NCBI RefSeq assembly: GCF_035270045.1
Contig: NZ_DATFIP010000055.1
Coordinates: forward strand, 62,001 to 126,000
Reading direction: 5' to 3'
Source: Salibaculum sp035270045
GTDB lineage: Bacteria > Pseudomonadota > Alphaproteobacteria > Rhodobacterales > Rhodobacteraceae
DNA length: 64,000 nucleotides
Shown here: positions 9,013 to 16,439 of the stretch, one piece after another
Position numbering within the stretch: position 1 is the stretch's first letter
Layout: each line of letters begins with the position of its first letter
Notes under the pieces: model-generated
Seen by the model: only the letters and a program-made list of their open reading frames with translations
Told to the model about the DNA's origin: nothing
The model's database searches: none
Translations under genes and position numbers: made by a program

Positions 9013-10017
9013 ATGAGCATGACCCTCACCCCCGATCCAGCGACCTCGCCGCAGCCCCGCCACGCCACGCGCCGTTGGCGCGACATCGCAGTGCTGGGCG
9101 GGCTTTTCGCGCTTGTCATCGCGGGGCTGGCAGGTATCGCCGCGGCCACCGGCTGGGCCGAGACACGCGCACAGCTGATGCGACTGACCGGGGGCCAGGT
9201 CGCGCTCCTGCTGGGGCTGAGCCTCGTCAACTACCTGTTTCGCGGCGCCCGGTGGCATCTGTTTGCGCGGCGGCTTGGTCTCCCGACGGGGCTTGCGCAG
9301 GACATGCGGCACTTCGTGGGCGGCTTTGCCATGTCGGTGACACCGGGCCGGGTGGGCGAATTGATCCGCATGCGCTGGCTGAAACGCGAAACCGGCTGGG
9401 CGGTCGAACGCACCGCCCCGCTGGTGCTGGTGGACCGCGCTTCGGACCTCGCATGCATGGCGCTGATCCTTGCGCTTTCTGTCGCGCTTTCGGCAGGCGG
9501 GGCGCGCATGGCCGTGCCGGTCGCACTGCTGGCGCTGGTGGCGGCCTGGATCGCCACGCGCCCGCGCCTTCTGGCCGGCGGCGTGACGCTGGCCTATCGG
9601 CTGACCGGCCTGCTGCCCCGCATCATGGGCCGGGTCCGCGGTGCGGCACGATCACTGGCGGTCTTTTCCAACGCGCCGACGCTGTCGCTGTCGATCCTGA
9701 TGGGGTTGGTCGGCTGGGGCGCCGAGGGCTATGCCTTTCACCTGCTGCTGGTCTGGATGGGGGCCGATATCGGGCTCTGGGCCGCGATGGGCATCTTCAC
9801 CTTTGCCACGCTCGCGGGGGGCCTGACCGGCGCGCCTGGCGGGGTTGGCGGGGCCGAGGCGGCCATGGTCGCGCTGCTCTCGCTGGAAGGCGTCCCGCTT
9901 GAAGTCTCGATCCCCGCCACCGCCGTGATCCGGCTGACGACCCTGTGGTTCGCCATCGCGATCGGGCTGGCCGTTTTCCCGCTGGCCGAGCGCCGCGCGG
10001 CACGCGCGCAGGCTTGA
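9013..10017 (+). CDS. Polytopic membrane protein, LPG-synthase-TM / UPF0104 (AglD-like) family
   Basis: A 334-residue integral membrane protein with about eight hydrophobic segments and the family hallmarks NYLFRGARW, TPGRVGELIR and GGVGGAEA. Members include the flippase part of MprF and AglD/YbhN-type proteins implicated in moving or using lipid-linked molecules. It ends five bases before the DprE1-like gene, so it likely shares that operon; a role in flipping or using polyprenyl-phosphoryl pentose is inference. The mycobacterial pathway uses a GtrA-type protein for this step instead. A second in-frame ATG at 9019 is an alternative start. Confidence 0.85.
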   Translation: MSMTLTPDPATSPQPRHATRRWRDIAVLGGLFALVIAGLAGIAAATGWAETRAQLMRLTGGQVALLLGLSLVNYLFRGARWHLFARRLGLPTGLAQDMRHFVGGFAMSVTPGRVGELIRMRWLKRETGWAVERTAPLVLVDRASDLACMALILALSVALSAGGARMAVPVALLALVAAWIATRPRLLAGGVTLAYRLTGLLPRIMGRVRGAARSLAVFSNAPTLSLSILMGLVGWGAEGYAFHLLLVWMGADIGLWAAMGIFTFATLAGGLTGAPGGVGGAEAAMVALLSLEGVPLEVSIPATAVIRLTTLWFAIAIGLAVFPLAERRAARAQA

Positions 10018-10022
10018 GCATC

Positions 10023-11321
10023 ATGGAGGGCGCACGGCGAATAACCTATTCGGGCTGGGGCCGGATCCATAGCGCAACCGGCCCGGTCGCGCGTCCCTTC
10101 GCGGCCACGGCCATCGCGGGCACCGCCCCGGCCTTCGGCAACCGGCGGTCCTACGGGGACGCGCCGCTCAATGATGGTGGCAGCGCCTGGGACATGACCG
10201 CGCAGAACCGCATCCTCGACTTCGATCGCAGCACCGGGGTCCTCACCGCCGAGGCGGGGGTGACCCTGGGCGCACTCGCCCGCATCCTGCCACCGCGCGG
10301 CTGGCTGCCGCCAATCCTGCCCGGCACGGGCTTTGCCACCCTGGGCGGGGCCGTTGCAATGGATGTGCATGGCAAGAACCATCACGAAAGCGGCAGCTTC
10401 TGCCAGCACGTCACAGCCCTGACCCTTTTGCAGAACGGCAAGCCGCGCAGGATCACGCCCGGCCGGGACAAGCAGCTCTGGGCCGCCACTTGCGGCGGGC
10501 TGGGCCAGACCGGCGTGATCATCCAGGCCACGATCCAGCTGAAACCTTGCCCGGGCGAGGTCATGGTCGTGACCGAGCGCCGGGTCGAGGACTGGGCCGA
10601 ACATATCGCCCATCTCGATGCTTCGGACGCCGCCTATTGCGTGGGCTGGATCGACGCAACCGCGCGCGACGGGACCCTCGGCCGCGGCATTCTGGAAGAA
10701 GCCGAGATCGGCCGCGGGCTGCCACCGTCCCGGCCCGCGCCAAGGCGGGTGCCGCTGGACGCGCCACATTGGGCCTTGGCCGCGCCGATCGTGCGGGCCT
10801 TCAACAGCCTCTATTACCGTCGGGTGCCTGCGGCGGGCCGGACGGTCGTGCGTGCCTTAGAGGATTTCTTCTTTCCGCTGGACAAGATCCATGACTGGAA
10901 CCGCCTTTACGGCAAGCGCGGTTTTCACCAGTTCCAATGCGTGGTGCCACTGGACAAGGCAGATGCCTTGCGCGACATGCTGGCCGAGATCGCCGAAAGC
11001 GGGCTTGCCTCGCCACTGGCCGTGCTGAAACGCATGGGACCGGGCCGGGCCGGTTACCTTTCCTTCCCGATGCAGGGCTACACGCTGGCGGTGGATTTCC
11101 CCGACAGCGCCGCCGCGCGCGACCTGATTGCCCGGCTGGAGGACCTGACCGTTGCCGCCGGCGGGCGCATCTACCTGGCCAAGGACGGGCTGGCCAGCGG
11201 CGCCCGCGTCAAGGCGATGTATCCCGAACATCCCCACTGGCTGTCCGAGGTCCTCAAGGCCGATCCGGACGGCGCACTTGCAACTGACATGGTCCGCCGG
11301 CTGGACCTGCGGAGGACATGA
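10023..11321 (+). CDS. DprE1-like decaprenylphosphoryl-ribose 2'-oxidase (FAD-dependent)
   Basis: A 432-residue oxidase of the VAO/ALO family. It carries the FAD-binding RRSYGD region, the HGKNHH motif at residues 116-121 and an active-site lysine Lys387 in IYLAKDG, matching the layout of mycobacterial DprE1 as I recall it. DprE1 oxidises polyprenylphosphoryl-ribose to the 2-keto form on the way to the arabinose donor. The cysteine attacked by benzothiazinone drugs in DprE1 is replaced here by Ala356 (GYTLAVDF). The ATG at 10023 is preferred, with TTG 10014 possible. It overlaps the following SDR gene by four bases, the usual DprE1-DprE2 pair. Confidence 0.85.
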   Translation: MEGARRITYSGWGRIHSATGPVARPFAATAIAGTAPAFGNRRSYGDAPLNDGGSAWDMTAQNRILDFDRSTGVLTAEAGVTLGALARILPPRGWLPPILPGTGFATLGGAVAMDVHGKNHHESGSFCQHVTALTLLQNGKPRRITPGRDKQLWAATCGGLGQTGVIIQATIQLKPCPGEVMVVTERRVEDWAEHIAHLDASDAAYCVGWIDATARDGTLGRGILEEAEIGRGLPPSRPAPRRVPLDAPHWALAAPIVRAFNSLYYRRVPAAGRTVVRALEDFFFPLDKIHDWNRLYGKRGFHQFQCVVPLDKADALRDMLAEIAESGLASPLAVLKRMGPGRAGYLSFPMQGYTLAVDFPDSAAARDLIARLEDLTVAAGGRIYLAKDGLASGARVKAMYPEHPHWLSEVLKADPDGALATDMVRRLDLRRT

Positions 11322-12058
11322 TGGAACAGACCTGGATCATCCTGGGGGCAAGCTCGACAATGGCGCGGGCCCTGATGCAGAAACTCGCCGAAGAGGGCGC
11401 CGGACTGGTGCTGGCCGGGCGCAGGATGGACGACCTGCAGGCTAGCGCCTGCGACGCCCTGGCCCGGGGCGCGGTCCTGGCCGAACCGGTTGCGTTCGAC
11501 GCCCGACGCCCGGACAGCTTCCAGCCGGTGATCGACCTCGCCCTGAAACAGCCCGGGCAGATCAACTGCGCGGTGTTCGTCGGCTCCATGCCACCACAAG
11601 CGGAAATCGACGCCGACCCGGGGCTCCTGGACGGTGTCATTGCCGACAGCTTTACCGGCCCGGCCCGGTTCCTGCAGATGTTGGCCCCCCACCTGGAAGA
11701 CCGTGGCTCGGGCATCGTGGTCGGGGTCGGATCGGTCGCCGGTGACCGTGGGCGGATCGGCAACTACGTGTACGGCGGGGCCAAGGGCGGCTTTGCCACC
11801 TACCTGTCGGGGCTGCGCAACCGCCTTGGCCGGAGCGGCGTGCATGTCCTGACGATCAAGCCCGGCCCGGTGGACACGGCCATGACACAGGACATGGAGG
11901 ACCTGCCTTTCATGACGACCGCCGAGGCGGTGGCCGATGATATCCTGGCCGGCATCAAGCGCGGCAGGAACGTGCTATACACCCGGCGCATATGGTGGCC
12001 GATCATGATGGTGATCCGCGCCATCCCTGAACCCATCTTCAAGAAGATGTCGATCTAG
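11318..12058 (+). CDS. DprE2-like short-chain dehydrogenase
   Basis: A 246-residue SDR with the NAD(P)-binding GASSTMA stretch near residue 10 and the catalytic triad Ser139, Tyr152 and Lys156. The short hydrophobic C-terminus (after residue 220) and the ATGA overlap with the DprE1-like gene match DprE2, which reduces the 2-keto intermediate to polyprenylphosphoryl-arabinose. Other SDR functions cannot be excluded from sequence alone; the assignment leans on the partner gene. It converges on the HAD-UbiA gene, and both stop codons lie within one CTAG (12055-12058). Confidence 0.8.
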   Translation: MMEQTWIILGASSTMARALMQKLAEEGAGLVLAGRRMDDLQASACDALARGAVLAEPVAFDARRPDSFQPVIDLALKQPGQINCAVFVGSMPPQAEIDADPGLLDGVIADSFTGPARFLQMLAPHLEDRGSGIVVGVGSVAGDRGRIGNYVYGGAKGGFATYLSGLRNRLGRSGVHVLTIKPGPVDTAMTQDMEDLPFMTTAEAVADDILAGIKRGRNVLYTRRIWWPIMMVIRAIPEPIFKKMSI

Positions 12059-13479
12059 CCCATCAGCCGGAAATACCACTCGGTCCACAGGCCGGCCGCA
12101 TAGAACATCAGTGACAGCGTGATCAGAAGGTAACCGATGCCGCGGATGTCGCGCAGGGCAAAGACGATGGGATCATAATCCTGGCGACCGAAATAGCCCA
12201 GACGGATCATCCGGTAGAGCCAGGCCGCGATCGGCAGCAACGCCACCCAGAGCAGCCACTGGTCGGGGTAGAGCAACTGCGCCTGGTCCGACCAGGAATA
12301 GAGAAAGAAGATCACCAGCGACCCTACCATGCCCAGCACCGCCATGTTCAGCAGGTCACCGCGGTCACCCCTGGCATAGCCCCGCCCCGGCAGCCGCTTG
12401 TCATCGGGCGCCAGGGCCAGTTCCGTCATCCGCTTGACGCAGCCCAGGGTCAGGAAGACCGGGAAAATGAAGATGAGCATGAAGACCGAGGCCTGCACAT
12501 CGCTCGCCACCGCGCCGGCGACGACCCGTAGCGTGTAAAGCGAGGCCAAGGTCGCGATATCGATCCAGCGCAGCCGCTTGAGGCGCAAGGAATAGGCCAA
12601 CGACAACGCCATGTAGAGCGCCACAACACCCAGCATTTGCACCGACAACAGTGCCCCGAGCCCCAGCGCCAGCCCCGCCAAACCCGCGCAGGCCACCATG
12701 CCCACCGGGATTGGGACCGTTCCAGCGGCGAAAGGGCGGGCTTTCTTGGTGGCGTGGCGGCGATCAGCCTCGATATCCACCAGGTCATTCACAATATAGA
12801 TGGTCGAGGCCGCCGCCGAAAAGGCCACGATCCCCAGAAGCACCCTCAGGAACGTGCCCGCGTCAAAGGCATGGGCCGCGATCATCGGCAGGAACAGCAG
12901 CACGTTCTTGACCCATTGGTGCGGCCGCAGCGCCTTGAGAAGGGCCCGTGGGGTCCAGCCGCCCGCGATTCGGGTCGGGCTCTCCAACCGGTCCGCCGCA
13001 CCGCCGGCGCCGCCGACGACAATGGCATGGTCGGCGTGTCGCCAGACCTCGATATCCGCGGCCGCGTCGCCCGCGTAGTCGAAGCCCTTCTCGCCAAAGG
13101 CCGCGACGAGGGCGCGTGCCTTGGCGGGCCCTTTCAGGTTCTCGCCATCCCGCGAGGCAAAGACACGGTCGAAGCCGAAGCGCCGCGCCAGCGGTTCGAC
13201 AAGGGACACATCCGAGGCCGAGGCCAGGACCACCTCGCGCCCCGCCGCGCGGGCCTTTTCGACCAGCGCGACGAGCTCGCTACGCACCGGCAGCAGGTCG
13301 ATACGCAGCGGCGCGATCCGGGCCAGTTCGGCCTTGAAGGCCGCCTTGTCGGGCAGCCGGCCAAGGGCCCGCAGGGTACCGGCGGGATCGGTCCCCACAC
13401 CCTTCCAGGCGCATTCCAGCAGCATATCGGTCCGCAGCAAGGTACCATCTGCATCCACGACAAGGGGTTTGCCCGGCAT
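12055..13479 (-). CDS. HAD phosphatase-UbiA prenyltransferase fusion (5-phosphoribosyl-polyprenyl-phosphate synthase-like)
   Basis: A 474-residue two-domain protein. The N-terminal HAD domain (about 1-165) keeps the nucleophile pair Asp9/Asp11, Lys116 and the GDAAAD motif (137-142). The C-terminal UbiA domain (about 180-474) has the NDxxDxxxD motif at Asn231, Asp232, Asp235 and Asp239 and about nine membrane segments. In mycobacteria a UbiA enzyme joins PRPP to decaprenyl phosphate and a separate phosphatase removes the 5-phosphate; the fusion could do both, which is inference. Azorhizobium NoeC has a similar role. The ATG at 13479 follows the transglycosylase stop by one base and has a GGAGGG site. 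Confidence 0.8.
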   Translation of the reverse strand: MPGKPLVVDADGTLLRTDMLLECAWKGVGTDPAGTLRALGRLPDKAAFKAELARIAPLRIDLLPVRSELVALVEKARAAGREVVLASASDVSLVEPLARRFGFDRVFASRDGENLKGPAKARALVAAFGEKGFDYAGDAAADIEVWRHADHAIVVGGAGGAADRLESPTRIAGGWTPRALLKALRPHQWVKNVLLFLPMIAAHAFDAGTFLRVLLGIVAFSAAASTIYIVNDLVDIEADRRHATKKARPFAAGTVPIPVGMVACAGLAGLALGLGALLSVQMLGVVALYMALSLAYSLRLKRLRWIDIATLASLYTLRVVAGAVASDVQASVFMLIFIFPVFLTLGCVKRMTELALAPDDKRLPGRGYARGDRGDLLNMAVLGMVGSLVIFFLYSWSDQAQLLYPDQWLLWVALLPIAAWLYRMIRLGYFGRQDYDPIVFALRDIRGIGYLLITLSLMFYAAGLWTEWYFRLMG

Positions 13480-13480
13480 C

Positions 13481-14326
13481 TCATCCCTCCGGCTTGATGT
13501 TGAAGACGCAGCCGTCGCTGGGCAGTTCGGGCGGAGTGACACAAAGTCCCCGCGCCACCCGCCAGGCGGCCAGCACCTTGGGGACGTAGGCGCGGGTTTC
13601 GGGATAGGGCGGCACGCCGCCATTTTCGCGCACCGCGCCTTCGCCGGCATTGTAGCCGGCCAGCACCATGATCAGGTCGCGCTCGAACTCTTCCATGAGC
13701 CAGCCGAGGTAGGCCACACCACCGGTGATGTTCTGTCGGGTATCAAAACTGTCGCGCACGCCGAAACGCTCGGCTGTGGCGGGCATCAGCTGCATCAATC
13801 CCCGCGCGCCCGCGCGGCTGACGGCCTGCGCGTCGCCGGCGCTTTCCACGGCGATCACCGCCAGCACCAGGGCGGGCGACACGGGTTCCCCAACCGAGGC
13901 GGCGAGGATTTGCGCGCCGTAGCGCTCGGCCAGGGCACCCATGTCGCGCAAGCGCGGCTGCGGGATGGCCAGATCGTCGGGAGCATTGACCAGAACCGTT
14001 TCGGCCTTCACGAAGCTGGCCGGGTCAGAGGCACCGAGATCGGGCGAGACCGCGCCCCAGAACCAGGCGATGTCCGGTGCAGGCCGTCCGACCTGCCCGC
14101 CCGCCGGGGGCTGCTCGACCGCGGCCATACCCGGCGTCGTCACCGGCGCGCTAGGGGCGGTCGGAGCGATCTGGACGGTTATGCGACCCGTCGCGCCCTC
14201 CGGGGGAACGCCGATACGCTTGAAGGTGAAATCCTCTTGCAAGCGGTGTTGCTCGGCTCGGGGCGCGCCCGCGACGGCAAGCGCTGCCAGCACCGCCATG
14301 AATGCCGAAATGATGCTGCGCCGCAT
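13481..14326 (-). CDS. Lytic transglycosylase (SLT family)
   Basis: A 281-residue exported enzyme that cleaves peptidoglycan glycan strands to 1,6-anhydromuropeptides. A signal peptide is evident (residues 1-24, ending APRA). A proline-rich spacer leads to the C-terminal SLT domain with catalytic Glu161 in VIAVESAGD and the ARGLMQLMP signature. The ATG at 14326 has a GGAGA site and is preferred over a longer frame without a signal sequence. It is the first gene of a unit with the HAD-UbiA gene and is divergent from the Flp pilin genes, so a role in opening the wall for the pilus is possible. Confidence 0.88.
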   Translation of the reverse strand: MRRSIISAFMAVLAALAVAGAPRAEQHRLQEDFTFKRIGVPPEGATGRITVQIAPTAPSAPVTTPGMAAVEQPPAGGQVGRPAPDIAWFWGAVSPDLGASDPASFVKAETVLVNAPDDLAIPQPRLRDMGALAERYGAQILAASVGEPVSPALVLAVIAVESAGDAQAVSRAGARGLMQLMPATAERFGVRDSFDTRQNITGGVAYLGWLMEEFERDLIMVLAGYNAGEGAVRENGGVPPYPETRAYVPKVLAAWRVARGLCVTPPELPSDGCVFNIKPEG

Positions 14327-14692
14327 TTTCGCGGTCTCCACCTGCCTCGATCTGTCAGGGCGCACTCTACCGCGTCGGGGGCAGGCTGACCAGAATTGTG
14401 TGACGGGGGCGGAAGGGGCGGCCCGCGCCGCCTCCAGCCCGGTAAAAAAGCCTGTCAAATAACTGGGAAACACCCGAACGTGAAAAAATAAATGTTCAAT
14501 ATCAATATTTTAATAAATCAATTCACGAAAAATTAATCGGCTGCAAAAATGCACGAAAGCCGTCCAAATCTCGCCCCAATCGATTGGCTATATCTACTCA
14601 TCCGAAACGGGGACTGCACCAATGAAGAGGCCGGTGCGGGACGATCCGAAGCGGAGAGTAAAACCGAGCGAAACCCTGAGGAGGGACATCAA
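14327..14692. promoter_or_regulatory. AT-rich divergent region between transglycosylase and flp genes
   Basis: This 366-base stretch holds no gene. Positions about 14480-14560 are markedly AT-rich in a GC-rich genome, with clustered A and T runs, a composition expected for a regulated promoter or a site for a nucleoid-binding protein. A TATATC element at 14589-14594 resembles a -10 box but has no good -35 partner. The strong GAGGAGGG stretch at 14679-14685 is the ribosome-binding site of the first pilin gene. Confidence 0.45.
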
Positions 14693-14878
14693 ATGCTGAA
14701 CTACATCAAGAACTTCCGTAACGACGAAGATGGCGCCGTGACCGTTGACTGGGTCGTCCTGACCGCAGCCATCGTGGGCCTTGGCATCGCCGTGCTGACC
14801 ACGGTGGGCGAGCAGACCGCCTCCTTCGCCGACGACATCTCGACCGAGCTGAGCAGCCAGGGCATCAAGGAATACTGA
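14693..14878 (+). CDS. Flp-type pilin 1
   Basis: A 61-residue class IVb pilin precursor. The short positively charged leader ends at Gly14, and the mature protein starts AVTVDWVVLTAA with a hydrophobic helix, then a short polar tail rich in Ser and Thr. At mature position 5 there is Asp19 instead of the usual Glu. The prepilin peptidase at 25129 should cleave after Gly14. The gene has an excellent ribosome-binding site and is followed by a strong terminator before the second pilin gene, suggesting it is the major, highly expressed pilin. Confidence 0.9.
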   Translation: MLNYIKNFRNDEDGAVTVDWVVLTAAIVGLGIAVLTTVGEQTASFADDISTELSSQGIKEY

Positions 14879-14911
14879 TCGCCGGCACGTCCGATCCGTC
14901 GGACCTGAGAC

Positions 14912-14945
14912 AGGGGCCGCTCCTTCGGGGCGGCCCTTCCTTTTT
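14912..14945 (+). terminator. Rho-independent terminator after flp1
   Basis: GGGCCGC (14914-14920) pairs perfectly with GCGGCCC (14930-14936), extended by inner and outer pairs, and is followed by TTCCTTTTT. It lies between the two pilin genes, so most transcripts should end here and only read-through would reach the second pilin and the assembly genes. Confidence 0.8.
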
Positions 14946-15042
14946 CCGGCAATGGTTGACGCGGAATTACCCCAAGCACGGCCAGAAGCTGACACAGTCG
15001 CACGATAGCGGTTTCATACAACCTTGGGTTTCGGAGAAACAC

Positions 15043-15228
15043 ATGTTCAACATCCTACGCAAATTCCGCCGGTCGGATGCCGGGGCCGTGACCGTCGATT
15101 GGGTCGTCCTAACAGCGGCGATCGTCGGGCTGGGCGTGGCCGTCGTGGTCACGATACTCCAGACCACGGCCGATGGGGCCGAGGGCCTTGGCGCGCATCT
15201 CGACGAACAGACCATCAAGACCTACTGA
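15043..15228 (+). CDS. Flp-type pilin 2
   Basis: A second 61-residue Flp pilin precursor, nearly identical to the first over the leader end and hydrophobic helix (Gly14 followed by AVTVDWVVLTAAIVGLG) but different in the polar tail. As in the first, Asp replaces Glu at mature position 5. It may be a minor pilin or an alternative major pilin; tandem pilin duplication is common in Tad loci. The ATG lies 164 bases after the flp1 stop, beyond the terminator. Confidence 0.88.
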   Translation: MFNILRKFRRSDAGAVTVDWVVLTAAIVGLGVAVVVTILQTTADGAEGLGAHLDEQTIKTY

Positions 15229-15376
15229 TTGATGCGCTGCTGGCCGATGCCGGGCACGCGACAACGCTGACCCGAAGCGGTCACGCGAGCGACCCAAAAC
15301 GGCCGCATTCCCGGAGTATTCGTTGAGTCCGTAATGAGTGGGTGCCCCAGCGGTACCGCAAGCGAAAGGAAAGAGA

Positions 15377-16243
15377 ATGCGAGCAGTATTCGGTCTTGTC
15401 CTGATCATCGGGGTCGGCCTTGCGGGGGCGGCCATCTACATGGTGCAGGGATACTTCGAACAGCAGAACGCCCAGCTCGCGGCGCAGCGGGCCAGGATGG
15501 CCCAGAACGTGCCCACGGTCGACGTTCTCGCCGTGAACCGTGTGGTGGAATACGGCGAGGAGATCACGCCCGAGGATGTTGTTTCCATCAAGCACGCCGA
15601 ACCCTTCCTGCCCGAGGGTGTTTTTCGCACCGAAGAGGACTTCTTTCCAGAGGGCCCCGAGGAGACCCGCGTCGCCCTGCGCCAGATGGAACCGAACGAG
15701 CCTCTGATGGCCGTCAAGGTCACCGCGCCAGGGGAAAGTGCCGGGATCAACGCACTGCTGACGCCGGGCCTGCAGGCCTATGCCATCGACGTGACCGTAC
15801 GCTCGGCCGTGTCGGGTTTCCTGCGTCCGGGCGATCGCGTCGACGTCTACTGGACCGGCCAAGCCAACCTGGGCGAATTCGGCGGCACCACGGGCGTCAC
15901 AACCCGCCTGATCCAGAGCGGGCTGACCATCGTCGCCGTGGACCAGAGCACCGACAGCGGGCGTGCCGCAGCCTCGGGCCAGGTGCGCACCGTCACCGTG
16001 GAAGCCGACAGCGCCCAGGTCGCCGCCCTTGCCACCGCGCAGGGATCGGGCCAACTATCGCTCGCCCTGGTCGGGGACAGCCTGCCCGCGGCGTCGAATG
16101 GCCCGGTCGAGGTCAACCAGGCCACGCTGCTTGGCATTACCCCACGCCAGGAGCCCGAGCCGGTCGAACAGAAAGAGGTCTGCACGATCCGCCAGAACCG
16201 CGGCACCGAGCAGATCGAAGTCGAGATCCCCTGCACGAACTGA
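15377..16243 (+). CDS. cpaB: Tad pilus assembly protein CpaB/RcpC
   Basis: A 288-residue periplasmic protein with an N-terminal membrane anchor (about 5-24), an SAF domain (about 45-110, with the PTVDVLAV strand) and the RcpC region. CpaB proteins act with the secretin in the periplasm. The ATG at 15377 follows a clear AAAGGAAAGAG site; the earlier in-frame ATG has none. Two conserved cysteines near the C-terminus (VCTI and IPC) could form a disulphide. It follows the pilin genes on the same strand. Confidence 0.9.
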   Translation: MRAVFGLVLIIGVGLAGAAIYMVQGYFEQQNAQLAAQRARMAQNVPTVDVLAVNRVVEYGEEITPEDVVSIKHAEPFLPEGVFRTEEDFFPEGPEETRVALRQMEPNEPLMAVKVTAPGESAGINALLTPGLQAYAIDVTVRSAVSGFLRPGDRVDVYWTGQANLGEFGGTTGVTTRLIQSGLTIVAVDQSTDSGRAAASGQVRTVTVEADSAQVAALATAQGSGQLSLALVGDSLPAASNGPVEVNQATLLGITPRQEPEPVEQKEVCTIRQNRGTEQIEVEIPCTN

Positions 16244-16266
16244 TCCCACCCGGCATCGCGTCATTT

Positions 16267-16292
16267 CGCCCGGACAGGCCCGCGTCCGGGCG
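16267..16292 (+). terminator. Terminator-like hairpin between cpaB and cpaC
   Basis: CGCCCGGAC (16267-16275) pairs perfectly with GTCCGGGCG (16284-16292) around an eight-base loop, followed by GTTCCGTTT. The T-run is imperfect, so this is probably a partial terminator or attenuator. A second short stem, GGGCA/TGCCC (16396-16409), lies just ahead of the cpaC ribosome-binding site. Confidence 0.5.
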
Positions 16293-16439
16293 GTTCCGTT
16301 TCGCCGCTTGTTGCGGGTTATCCACATGAACCACCCTGCGCACGGTATTGATTCTTGCAAAAAAAGCCGTTTCAGTGCAGGGTCACGATAATATCGGGCA
16401 AAAATGCCCAGCAGTGGGCGTGATCGAGAGGCAGGTCAC

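Noticed and set aside
14510..14524. Possible CtrA box (TTAA-N7-TTAA) upstream of flp1
   Set aside because: The second half reads ATTC instead of TTAA, and other TTAA copies nearby lack a partner at the right spacing.
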